Source: Bacteroidota bacterium (GTDB lineage: Bacteria > Bacteroidota > Bacteroidia > Bacteroidales > GCA-2748055). From it: 28,528 nucleotides of DNA. Under the pieces are notes generated by a model, which did no database searches, had not been told where the DNA came from, and was given only the letters and a program-made list of their open reading frames with translations. This document shows positions 1-8,060 of this stretch, piece by piece. The position numbers and the translations under genes were made by a program. Where the stretch lies: contig JAAEOI010000385.1 in NCBI GenBank assembly GCA_024244665.1, positions 1 to 28,528 of the forward strand. Direction: 5' to 3'. Numbering within the stretch: position 1 is the stretch's first letter; each line of letters opens with the position of its first letter.

Positions 1-210
1 AGGCTCAGCCTTAACCACCTTTGCTACAGGCTCAGCCTTTAGTTTGGGCGCTACTTTTGGTGTGGGGGCTTTGGGCTTCTCCGGTTCTGCTACTTTCTTT
101 TTGGTTGCAGTTACCACACTGAATTCGGACTTTCTTTTACGGGGCCTGAGCACACCGTAACTTCCACTGAAGAGTTTTCCCCTGCGTGTTTTTCTATCAC
201 CTTTTCCCAT
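1..210 (-). CDS. 30S ribosomal protein bTHX, partial (C-terminus off the left edge)
   Basis: Reading leftward from the ATG at 208-210, the first residues are [19 protein letters not shown] followed by VLRPRKRK. This matches the small basic ribosomal protein bTHX (Thx), a roughly 26-residue peptide in Thermus that sits in the head of the 30S subunit and stabilises 16S rRNA. Here the core is followed by a low-complexity tail rich in Lys, Ala, Pro, Glu and Val, with KAEP appearing twice just before the edge. At least 70 codons are visible without a stop. Extended tails of this sort are common in Bacteroidota members of the family. The msrB gene lies 60 bp upstream on the same strand, so co-transcription is possible. 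No clear ribosome-binding site is seen, as is usual in this phylum. Confidence 0.88.
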   Translation of the reverse strand, partial: MGKGDRKTRRGKLFSGSYGVLRPRKRKSEFSVVTATKKKVAEPEKPKAPTPKVAPKLKAEPVAKVVKAEP

Positions 211-270
211 TGTAAGATTGTTAGTATTGGAATGTCAATATAAGAAAAATTGAGAGGCTAAGCAACCAGG

Positions 271-714
271 CTACTCAGCAGGGATGAAATGGAGTGATAC
301 TGAGTTTACACAGTGCCTCCTGTTTTTGTCTGTAAAACCCTCTCCCAGGAAGAGATGTCCCAGGTGTCCGCCGCAGTTGGTACAGAGGATCTCGGTTCTT
401 TGTCCGTCCGCATCAATTTTCTTATCAACTGCCCCCTCGATTTCATCATCGAAGCTGGGCCATCCGCAATGACCCTCAAATTTATCGTCCGACCGATAAA
501 GCGGTGCAACGCACCTTTTACACACATATACACCGGTTTCATTGTGATCCACATATTGACCTGTCCAGGCTTTTTCTGTGCCCTTATCCAGGATCACAAA
601 TGCCTCAAATTCTGTAAGTTTATTGTATTCCACAATTTTTTTCTGCTGAGTGCTATCCTCCGCATATAGCGATGCAGACATAACAAGCATGCAGCACATG
701 ATTATTGATTTCAT
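271..714 (-). CDS. msrB: Peptide-methionine (R)-S-oxide reductase MsrB, exported
   Basis: A 147-residue protein that reduces methionine-R-sulfoxide in oxidised proteins. A signal peptide is visible at residues 1-18, with likely cleavage after SLYA. The SelR/MsrB domain fills the rest. C65-x2-C68 and C111-x2-C114 form the structural zinc site, GWPSF is at 84-88, and the catalytic cysteine is C135 in the [11 protein letters not shown] motif. C83, just before GWPSF, is placed to act as the resolving cysteine. The leader implies a periplasmic repair enzyme, which would need an exported thiol reductant; none is encoded in the window. The gene is followed 60 bp downstream by the bTHX gene on the same strand. 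Family assignment is firm; the periplasmic location is inferred from the leader. Confidence 0.95.
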   Translation of the reverse strand: MKSIIMCCMLVMSASLYAEDSTQQKKIVEYNKLTEFEAFVILDKGTEKAWTGQYVDHNETGVYVCKRCVAPLYRSDDKFEGHCGWPSFDDEIEGAVDKKIDADGQRTEILCTNCGGHLGHLFLGEGFTDKNRRHCVNSVSLHFIPAE

Positions 715-800
715 GGGATATCATTTTTTAGATAACACCGGGAAGAGGGAAGGGTTCATGGCATATGCTGGCGGAAGTTAAATCCAGGTGCAGAGGAGCA

Positions 801-1910
801 TCACTGCCAGTGCCCCGGAATAGGCTCGCCACAGTCATAACAGGTGCCCTCACTGATTTTCATGCTGTTGATCCTGTAGCCTGAACGTTCAACCAGTGTT
901 GTTCCGCATCCGGGGCAGATTGTGTGGGCGTCATTACTGCCCGGTACATTGCCTATGTAGCAGAATTTCAAGCCCTCAGATAGTGCTATCTTTTTAGAAG
1001 CTTCAAGTGTCTTTACCGGTGTTGGAGGGAGTCTCTCAAGTTTGTGCTTAGGATGAAACCTGCTGAAATGGAGGGGGGTGCCTGAAAACTCATTTTCGGC
1101 CAGCCAGCCACACATTCTCCGGATCATATCCAGATCGTCGGTCCATGAAGGAACCACAAGGTTGGTGATCTCCAGCCAGACTCCCTCGTCTCTCAGGGTT
1201 TTTAAAGTATTCAGCACCGGCTCAAGTTTCCCAGCATTAAGTTTCAGATAGATGGAATCGTCCATAGATTTCAGGTCGATGTTGGCGGCATCGATTACGC
1301 TGCACATATTCAGAAGGGGCTCCTGGTGGATGTATCCTGCCGAAACCAGTACATTCCTGATCCCTGCCTCCCGGGCTATTTTGCCTGTCTCGAAGACATA
1401 TTCGTACCAGGTAATGGGTTCAGAGTAGGTATAGGCAATGCTATGGCAATTATATTTAAGAGCTTGTTTAACAACCTGATCAGGCATTAGATCGTAATTC
1501 TGTGTCTCCTCTGGGGAGGATTGGGAGATGGTCCAGTTCTGGCAATTGAGACAGGCCAGGTTACAGCCGGCAGTAGCAATGGAAAAAGCATCCGATTCAG
1601 GGTAGAAGTGGTAGAGTGGTTTCTTTTCTATGGGATCCACATGAATCGCACATGGATTCCCGTATGCAATTGTATGGAGTTTCCCGCTATATACCCTGCG
1701 GTTGTGGCACTCACTCAGTTCACCCTCCTTGAGGGTGCATTCATTGGGGCAGATCTGGCACCGTACCCCTTTGGGGGTTTCAACCTGGTACATCGCCTCA
1801 CGGCTCCATTTCCAGGGCTTATCAGGGCCTCGGGCTAAGATACTTCCCGGAGAAAGCAGTGTACAAGCTGATCCGCACAACCCGGTTTTCAGAAAGGTTC
1901 TTTTATCCAT
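801..1910 (-). CDS. amrS: AmmeMemoRadiSam system radical SAM enzyme with Tat-like leader
   Basis: A radical SAM protein of 369 residues counted from the ATG at 1908-1910. A GTG one codon upstream (1911-1913) is also possible, but the ATG gives the compact TGATG junction with the preceding stop codon. The 4Fe-4S cluster motif is C116-x3-C120-x2-C123 in AGCNLACLNCQNW. An N-terminal cysteine group (C51, C54, C58, C68) and a C-terminal zinc-ribbon pair (C332-x2-C335 and C357-x2-C360) match the AmrS family, which accompanies Memo and AMMECR1 proteins and whose substrate is unknown. The N-terminus MDKRTFLKTG followed by a hydrophobic stretch ending near ILA (about residue 26) resembles a Tat signal, with Lys-Arg in place of Arg-Arg. 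It is the last gene of the operon. Family is certain; export is inferred. Confidence 0.93.
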   Translation of the reverse strand: MDKRTFLKTGLCGSACTLLSPGSILARGPDKPWKWSREAMYQVETPKGVRCQICPNECTLKEGELSECHNRRVYSGKLHTIAYGNPCAIHVDPIEKKPLYHFYPESDAFSIATAGCNLACLNCQNWTISQSSPEETQNYDLMPDQVVKQALKYNCHSIAYTYSEPITWYEYVFETGKIAREAGIRNVLVSAGYIHQEPLLNMCSVIDAANIDLKSMDDSIYLKLNAGKLEPVLNTLKTLRDEGVWLEITNLVVPSWTDDLDMIRRMCGWLAENEFSGTPLHFSRFHPKHKLERLPPTPVKTLEASKKIALSEGLKFCYIGNVPGSNDAHTICPGCGTTLVERSGYRINSMKISEGTCYDCGEPIPGHWQ

Positions 1911-4417
1911 CACCGTAGTTTTAATACTCCCCGGACCAACAGGCTGAGGCCGGTGGCCAGGTTAATACAGAAGAACAATATAAAGGTATTGCTTACACCG
2001 ATCAAGGGAAGGAGGAAAAGCACAGGTATAAAAGTACCCAGGGCAGCACCGGTCAGATCCGCGCTGTAGAGCTCTCCGCGTATGCCTTGAGTAAGCTCCT
2101 TTTTAATTCCGGCCCCCATGGCATAGACCGATCCAACTACCATTCCAGGTACGAAATTGAGCAGGCCCAGGATTATTTGACCTGAGAGATGTGAGTCAAA
2201 AAGCCACCCGGTTCCGGGGAGGATGAACCCGCCAAGGGCCACCAGGGCCATGATCATAAGCAATCCGGTGAGTTTAGTCATTGAGGCTTTTTGCCGTGCC
2301 CGTTTCCCGGTGATGGTTCCGGCCACAATACCCGCCATAAAGAGGGTGATCATCATGGGTGCCACCATGTAGGCAAATCCGTAAAATGACTGGACCACCA
2401 TGATCAGTATGATCTGGATTCCGGCGCCCGTAAAACCGGTGATGTACATGGCTCGTTTTACAGGGGTGTAGCGAAATAAAAGGAAGAGGAAGAGCAGTGC
2501 GGAGAGGATCCCTGTAAACCTTGTGGAGTGACTGCCGTATTTTGATTCAATGCCAGTGAGTGTGGCAAAAAAGAGCCTGGGCCACAGGTCGCTGTTGATC
2601 TGCGGATTCTCTTGCTGAATACGCCCGAATAGCTGCTCACTGTCGAAGCGGATGTGATTTGCATCCAGGTAGTCGGGGTGTACATAGGTGGTCTGGATCT
2701 GCCGCCGGAGCACCATGGCAGGAAAGTCAAGAGAGAGTTCCCGGTCGGAGGCAAGGAAATAGGTGGAGGTTCCGGGAACAATCACCACATGGGCAAACAG
2801 CTGTTCCATTGTGTTGTAGTTAATGGCCAGTAAGCCGATTCCTTCCTCATTAACATAGTTATCTGAGGTGCTTAGTTGCATGCAGAAGATCCCGCCGGGC
2901 GCAAGGTGCTCTTTTACCATGCTGTAGAACTCAAGTGTGAAGTAGCGGTTCCATCCTATGGTTATTGGGTTGGAGGCTGAGGAGACCACAATATCGTATT
3001 GCACATCCTCTGCCTGCATCAGCCATCTCCGGCCATCCTGCGGAATGAATCTGAGTTCCTCCGGCTGACTTCCTGTAAAATGGGTTTTTCCCATCCGGTA
3101 GATCCATGGATTGGCTTCGCAGTAATCGATCCGTGCGGGATTATATTTTGATGCTTCGGCAATATGACCGGATAAGCCTCCCCCCAGCAGCAGGAAAGAC
3201 TCAGGGCCCGGGTGCTGCAGCGCAGGGAAATGGACCGACTCCTCGGCCCCGGTCAGATCGGATGAGCTGATCACTGGGTTGCCGTCCATAAATGCGGTTA
3301 CCTGATCATCCCTCAGTGAGAAGGTAAGGTTCCCGTATGGCGTATCCCTGGTCTCAAGAACCTTCTCATCCCTGTACCTCAGCTCCTCCAGGCTGTTTTG
3401 AAACTGAGTAGGCAGGGAGAGGATAAATAATACAATGGAGCTCAGCAAAAGAATAATCCTCCATGCGGGCCGGGCAGGGTATCTGAAGAGTAGTACAACA
3501 GCCAGGGAGGTAGTCATGAACAGGAAGGTCAGGAGCTGAATATTATTCAGCAGGTGCACCAGTATCACTCCGAAAAGGATGCCCCCTGCCACCGATCCGA
3601 TGGCATCTAGCCGGTATGGGGATGCTCCTGTTTTATGATGCTCCACCCTGCCTGAAACATATCCAAACAGAAAGCCTGAAACCCCAGTAAACAGTGCTGA
3701 TAGGATGAGCATGCAGATTGTTGTATCCAGCAGTCCAGCTTGCACTCCCGGAAGAAACAAGAACCTGCCGGTCAGGATCAGTGCCAGGTAAACCAGCAGT
3801 GGGAGCAGGCCCAGCAGAACCAGGAGAAGGCAGAGCCGTTGTTGTGGAATTTTGACCCTGTACATGGCACCCAGACTGGCTCCCCGGGCAGTAAGGATCA
3901 TCCATGCAGCCAGGAAAATACCGATCACCAGTTCATTCCCATGAAAGCTTTTGATAAACTCCCGGAGCAGGACTAGTTGAGCCAATATGCTGATGTATCC
4001 AAGCAACAAAAAGAATGAGCTTTCCTGGAGTCGGCTGAATGGGAGGCTCAGGGGAGACCGGGGGGTGGAGGGAGAGATTCCGGCTGCGGGTCCAGGGGAT
4101 GATGGCTTTCGCTGGCTATAATAACGAAGGTGCCACAGCAGGTGGAAGAGGGCCACAAGGGCGAACCCGATGCCGCTGTCCACATGCCATTGCATCACAT
4201 CTTCGATCCAGGAAACATTCAGTTTATAGTTGACTTTGACAACCAGAAGAAGGCCCAGCAAGGCTGTGGATAAAAAGAAGAGCAACAACAGGGTATTCCA
4301 GAATTTCCGGTGGCTCTGCAGGGTGAGCAGGTGCTTGCGAACAAACAGCAGGCTTATGAAATAAGAGACCAGGAGGAGCGCCCCAATGGAGAGCAGATGA
4401 TAGGGGCCGGGGGTCAT
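1910..4417 (-). CDS. Polytopic membrane protein with central spermidine-synthase-like domain
   Basis: An 835-residue protein built as membrane block, soluble domain, membrane block. About nine hydrophobic segments lie between residues 7 and 335, a Rossmann methyltransferase/spermidine-synthase-like domain at about 345-600, and about five or six more segments at about 635-830. The nucleotide-binding glycine loop is LLLGGGLSG (409-417), the acidic strand end is YCEAN (432-436), and PQDGRRWL is at 459-466. Where aminopropyltransferases carry a catalytic aspartate (the DxPD-type loop), this protein reads VVSSASNP (477-484). Polyamine synthesis is therefore doubtful, although a family-like EFYSM segment follows at 496-500. 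The start overlaps the end of the Memo-AMMECR1 gene by four bases (ATGA), and its stop overlaps the start of the radical SAM gene. It probably provides the membrane part of the system; its substrate is unknown. Confidence 0.85.
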   Translation of the reverse strand: MTPGPYHLLSIGALLLVSYFISLLFVRKHLLTLQSHRKFWNTLLLLFFLSTALLGLLLVVKVNYKLNVSWIEDVMQWHVDSGIGFALVALFHLLWHLRYYSQRKPSSPGPAAGISPSTPRSPLSLPFSRLQESSFFLLLGYISILAQLVLLREFIKSFHGNELVIGIFLAAWMILTARGASLGAMYRVKIPQQRLCLLLVLLGLLPLLVYLALILTGRFLFLPGVQAGLLDTTICMLILSALFTGVSGFLFGYVSGRVEHHKTGASPYRLDAIGSVAGGILFGVILVHLLNNIQLLTFLFMTTSLAVVLLFRYPARPAWRIILLLSSIVLFILSLPTQFQNSLEELRYRDEKVLETRDTPYGNLTFSLRDDQVTAFMDGNPVISSSDLTGAEESVHFPALQHPGPESFLLLGGGLSGHIAEASKYNPARIDYCEANPWIYRMGKTHFTGSQPEELRFIPQDGRRWLMQAEDVQYDIVVSSASNPITIGWNRYFTLEFYSMVKEHLAPGGIFCMQLSTSDNYVNEEGIGLLAINYNTMEQLFAHVVIVPGTSTYFLASDRELSLDFPAMVLRRQIQTTYVHPDYLDANHIRFDSEQLFGRIQQENPQINSDLWPRLFFATLTGIESKYGSHSTRFTGILSALLFLFLLFRYTPVKRAMYITGFTGAGIQIILIMVVQSFYGFAYMVAPMMITLFMAGIVAGTITGKRARQKASMTKLTGLLMIMALVALGGFILPGTGWLFDSHLSGQIILGLLNFVPGMVVGSVYAMGAGIKKELTQGIRGELYSADLTGAALGTFIPVLFLLPLIGVSNTFILFFCINLATGLSLLVRGVLKLR

Positions 4418-5940
4418 TTCTCCCTTTTATTATCAAAAATGATTGCCTCATAAATATAAAGGTCGGCCTCTTTCCAGCCATCCCAGCCGATACCCGCCTT
4501 ATCCCTTGCGCAGTGACCCAGGAAATCCTCGGTGGTCCAGCCGGTATCGTCGGCCACCTGCGGCAGGAATGTTCCGGAATTGCTGCCTTTCTTCATGTAA
4601 ATACCGTGCCGCCCCAACTCAAACTCATCAACGGAGCTGATCTTCCTTAAGGGAGTCAGAACCGATATTTCAATTTCAATATACTTTAGCTCAGGCTCTT
4701 CCACAGGGGCAAACCTGCCATCCCGGGTGGCTGCAGCTATGGTCATTCCCTCAACCACGGCATAGAGAGGATCTGTCGGAGAGAAATTTCCGACGCAACC
4801 CCTGAGCCTTCCTCCCATGTACAGGCTTACAAATGCACCGGCAGGCACCTTCAGTGAAGGTGAAAGAGTACCGGGATCGAGTGCGGCCAATTTCCCGGTT
4901 TTGATATATGATTCAAGTGTGGAACGGGAAAGAGCCAGGAGCTGCTTCTTCTCCGCCTCGTTTAAACCGTAGGGACGCTCTTCTGCCGGTTTTTCTGAAC
5001 CTGCAATGGCCCAGTACCCCACCACACGCTCCTTATCGCCGATCTTTGAATCGCCCGAGTTGCGGTATAGCACCCTTGAGAGTTCCAGGTTGGGCATCCG
5101 GTTGGCCATATAGAGCATGGTCATGATGGAGCTCCATCCACAGCTGGGCGTGGAGAGGTTGGTGATCGAGCGGTTGTTGTTGTTTTTGAGTGCGTTGTAA
5201 AACTTTTCAGGGTCTTTGGTCAGAATCGCCTCACCGGTGATTTGATCAATGCGTTTGGCGTCCTGGTAGGTGGGGTAGTGGGAGAAGTCGGAGCTGATAA
5301 TGAAGAGGTTCCCGGGCGTGAACCATGGCACAAGTGCTGCCGCAAGATCCCTTGCACCCGACAGTGAGGAGGTGCCCATGACAAGCGGTACAATGGGAGG
5401 AAGCTCATTGAAGTGGTACTGCAGGAAGGGAATCTGTACCTCGATACTGTGTTCACGGTCGTGCGCTTTTGCATTGTACACAATGTTTTTATTCCCCTCG
5501 ATGAGGGCCTGTGCAATTTCCCGGTTGACCCTGGCTTCACCCAGAGGAGTGATGTAGTTCCCGGCCGAATAGACAGAAACGCCGCTAAACTGTTCCCGGT
5601 GTGACGAAGCAATAATAAAGATGTTGTCGTAACGGGCATCCTTTGGAATGGTTTTATACCCGGAAGCAGCCACGATCCCGGAGTATTCGTATCCGGCATG
5701 TGGAACAATGAGTGTCTGCACTTCTCCCTGGATCCAGCCCGCTTTTGCTGCTGAAAAGAGTTTTTTGAGCTGGGATTCAAGGGCAGAACGCTGAGCTGGG
5801 TAAAATGTACCTGCAAATGCAGGTTGCCTGTTGACCGGGGCAGGGAGGTCCTGTGCAGAACGATCCTGGCATGTTCCATTGTTGGAAAATAACAGCAGGA
5901 ATGCCATCAATGATAACAGGATTAACAGTTGTTTTCTCAT
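4414..5940 (-). CDS. Exported Memo-AMMECR1 fusion (AmmeMemoRadiSam proteins B and A)
   Basis: A 508-residue fusion of the two protein partners of the AmmeMemoRadiSam system (AmrB and AmrA in family naming). Residues 1-24 form a signal peptide with a long Leu/Phe core. The Memo domain (about 38-315) starts with RQPAFAGTFYP and keeps the residues equivalent to the metal-site set of human Memo: H81 in PHAGY, H114 in SSHR, H221 in SSDFSHY and C267 in PSCGW. The DREHSIEVQ motif is at 161-169. The AMMECR1 domain (about 325-505) carries the hallmark LRGCVG at 379-384 and TRDGRFAPV at 405-413. Its stop overlaps the next start (ATGA) and only 15 bp separate it from the DUF4268 gene upstream. Domain identities are firm. 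Biochemical function is unknown for the family; location outside the cytoplasm is inferred from the leader. Confidence 0.94.
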   Translation of the reverse strand: MRKQLLILLSLMAFLLLFSNNGTCQDRSAQDLPAPVNRQPAFAGTFYPAQRSALESQLKKLFSAAKAGWIQGEVQTLIVPHAGYEYSGIVAASGYKTIPKDARYDNIFIIASSHREQFSGVSVYSAGNYITPLGEARVNREIAQALIEGNKNIVYNAKAHDREHSIEVQIPFLQYHFNELPPIVPLVMGTSSLSGARDLAAALVPWFTPGNLFIISSDFSHYPTYQDAKRIDQITGEAILTKDPEKFYNALKNNNNRSITNLSTPSCGWSSIMTMLYMANRMPNLELSRVLYRNSGDSKIGDKERVVGYWAIAGSEKPAEERPYGLNEAEKKQLLALSRSTLESYIKTGKLAALDPGTLSPSLKVPAGAFVSLYMGGRLRGCVGNFSPTDPLYAVVEGMTIAAATRDGRFAPVEEPELKYIEIEISVLTPLRKISSVDEFELGRHGIYMKKGSNSGTFLPQVADDTGWTTEDFLGHCARDKAGIGWDGWKEADLYIYEAIIFDNKREK

Positions 5941-5955
5941 CGCATCTTTGGCTTA

Positions 5956-6414
5956 TCATCCATATTTGAAGAAATCCCGGTATTCACGGTAAAATGCTTC
6001 CAGTTTCATCATGTTATCATACATGAACTGGTGAGCTGAATGCCAGGTGTCGCTGTTGTATATATCAACTCCCTCTTTCTGAAGGTAGATACGGCTCACC
6101 GATTTCCCGTTTTCCCGGGTGTACTCCAGTTCCCAGATCATGGGTGACTTCATAGCATCTTCCATTACTTTTTGAACCGATTCCAGTTTTTCGTAAAGCT
6201 CGATTCGTTTGTCCATATTCCTGGTCTCCAGGTCAATCCCCACCTGGGCCACCTCCCTGTCCACATGGAAACGAAGGTTGAGTGCCTTTACCCCGGTTTG
6301 AGTCAGGAGCCAGTCACCCGGCAACCTTTTCGCCGTTCTCCTGCGGGTGGAGATGGCTTTGAACTGACCCCAGAACTCTTCTCTCAGTTGTTTTGCTTCT
6401 TCTTTTGAATACAT
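5956..6414 (-). CDS. DUF4268-like protein
   Basis: A 152-residue soluble protein with no signal peptide or membrane segment. The opening, MYSKEEAKQLREEFWGQF, and the later pattern of aromatic and charged residues (HVDREVAQVGIDLETR at about 50-65, WELEYTRENG, and a C-terminal YREYRDFFKYG) fit the short stand-alone DUF4268 proteins found in Bacteroidota, recognised here from memory rather than by a search. No catalytic motif is apparent. It is the first gene of the operon, 15 bp before the Memo-AMMECR1 gene and divergent from the GMC oxidoreductase gene with 47 bp between starts. Position suggests co-expression with the AmmeMemoRadiSam genes, but as a cytoplasmic protein it may simply share the promoter. 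Confidence 0.75.
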   Translation of the reverse strand: MYSKEEAKQLREEFWGQFKAISTRRRTAKRLPGDWLLTQTGVKALNLRFHVDREVAQVGIDLETRNMDKRIELYEKLESVQKVMEDAMKSPMIWELEYTRENGKSVSRIYLQKEGVDIYNSDTWHSAHQFMYDNMMKLEAFYREYRDFFKYG

Positions 6415-6461
6415 AATACCGCCTAGCTCTGCAATTTACTTAATTCTCCATATATTCGGGC

Positions 6462-8024
6462 ATGCACTTTGACTATGACTACATCATTGTAGGATCGGGC
6501 TTCGGAGGATCGGTTTCGGCCCTTAGACTCACAGAAAAGGGATATAAAGTACTGGTAATTGAAAAGGGGAAAAGGTGGGAACATTCCCAGTTTCCGGAAA
6601 CCAACTGGAATCTGCGAAGATGGCTCTGGCTGCCCATATTTCTTTTCCGGGGGATATTCAAGATGACCATCATGCGCCATGTGGGCATCCTCAGCGGAGT
6701 GGGTGTGGGGGGCGGATCACTGATGTACGCCAATACCCTCCCCAGGCCGCGGGAGACCTTCTTTCATTCGGGAAGCTGGGCCGGACTGGCTGATTGGAAG
6801 GGAGAGCTGACCCCGCACTATGAGGAGGCTGAAAAAATGCTGGGAGCGATCGAGAATCCCGGACTCTATGATTCTGACGAAACCCTGCGTGCGGTGGCGT
6901 CAGAATTTGGCAAATCAGAGGAGTTCGAACCCACAAGGGTTGCTGTCTTCTTTGGCGAACCGGAGCAGGAGGTACCCGATCCCTACTTCGGCGGAGAGGG
7001 TCCAAGGCGCTCGGGTTGCAATCACTGTGGGTCGTGTATGACTGGCTGCAGGTATAATGCCAAGAATACCCTGGATAAGAACTACCTCTACCTGGCAGAA
7101 AAGGGAGGGGCGGAGGTGCTGCCTGAAAAAAAAGTCTATCGCATAGAACCGGTCGGGAGCAGCAATGGAGATGAGGGGTACCGCTTATGGCTTAAAGACT
7201 CCACCGGGATTCTAAAGAGAAAGAAACGCCTGACATCCAGAGGAGTGGTTCTTTCCGGCGGGGTGTTGGGGACGGTAAGACTGTTGCTTAATTTAAAAAA
7301 TCGTTACCTGCCCGGATTGAGTGATCAGGTAGGAGCCGGAATCAGGACCAACAACGAGAGCCTGGCACTTGTCCATTCACGGAACAAAGAGAAGGATTTC
7401 TCCAGGGGAGTGGCCATCGGTTCCATTTTCCCTCCTGATGAAGATACCCACCTGGAACCTGTCCGCTACGGAAGCGGCTCCGGATTCTGGAAACTGCTGG
7501 GTGTTCCCCTGACCCATGGGAAGAGTATGGCGGGCCGTATCCTTAAACTTATTTGGAGCTTCATCAGCCGGCCCCTTCCCTGGTTTCGGGTCTGGTTCAG
7601 CAAGGATTTTGCGAAAGAGTCCATGATCCTGCTCTTCATGCAGCACCTGGACAGCACGCTGAGGCTGAAAAGGGGAGTGTTGAACCTGAGGAGTGTACTC
7701 TCCTCAGGACCAGCCCCGTCGGCCTTTATGCCCCTGGCTAAAAAGCTTGCTGACTCCACGGCCCGGGAGGTAGACGGAGCTCCGTTCGTGATGGTCTCCG
7801 AGGCCATACTGGGTACACCCCTCACGGCCCACATCCTGGGCGGATCTGTGATCGGGAAGGATGCAGAAAGCGGTGTCATAGATAAGAATCACAGGGTATT
7901 TGGATACAGGAACCTGTATGTGTGTGACGGTAGTGCCATTTCAGCTAATCCCGGTGTGAATCCGGCGCTCACAATCACCGCCATGACAGAAAGAGTAATG
8001 TCCAAAATCTCTTTAAAAGAATAG
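6462..8024 (+). CDS. GMC-family (cholesterol-oxidase-like) FAD oxidoreductase
   Basis: A 520-residue flavoprotein. The FAD dinucleotide-binding fold is at the N-terminus (YIIVGSGFGGS at about 7-17, then VIEKGKRW), followed by the GMC signature region GVGGGSLMYAN (81-91). The C-terminal substrate/FAD segment contains HILGGSVIG, a DGSAI motif and NPGVNPALTITAMTER. These are hallmarks of the cholesterol-oxidase branch of glucose-methanol-choline oxidoreductases, which oxidise alcohol groups on varied substrates; the substrate cannot be told here. A cluster C186-x2-C189-x2-C192-x3-C196 lies in the middle of the protein and is spaced like an iron-sulfur ligand set. No signal peptide is present. 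The DUF1360-type gene follows 36 bp downstream and may be co-transcribed. Confidence 0.88.
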   Translation: MHFDYDYIIVGSGFGGSVSALRLTEKGYKVLVIEKGKRWEHSQFPETNWNLRRWLWLPIFLFRGIFKMTIMRHVGILSGVGVGGGSLMYANTLPRPRETFFHSGSWAGLADWKGELTPHYEEAEKMLGAIENPGLYDSDETLRAVASEFGKSEEFEPTRVAVFFGEPEQEVPDPYFGGEGPRRSGCNHCGSCMTGCRYNAKNTLDKNYLYLAEKGGAEVLPEKKVYRIEPVGSSNGDEGYRLWLKDSTGILKRKKRLTSRGVVLSGGVLGTVRLLLNLKNRYLPGLSDQVGAGIRTNNESLALVHSRNKEKDFSRGVAIGSIFPPDEDTHLEPVRYGSGSGFWKLLGVPLTHGKSMAGRILKLIWSFISRPLPWFRVWFSKDFAKESMILLFMQHLDSTLRLKRGVLNLRSVLSSGPAPSAFMPLAKKLADSTAREVDGAPFVMVSEAILGTPLTAHILGGSVIGKDAESGVIDKNHRVFGYRNLYVCDGSAISANPGVNPALTITAMTERVMSKISLKE

Positions 8025-8060
8025 TTTTGTATATTGCTACGTGATCAATACACAGAAAAT

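Noticed and set aside
220..265. Minus-strand promoter for the bTHX gene (TTG with 20-bp spacing to TATATTGA)
   Set aside because: The -7 part matches only four of six conserved positions of TAnnTTTG, too weak to report as a feature.
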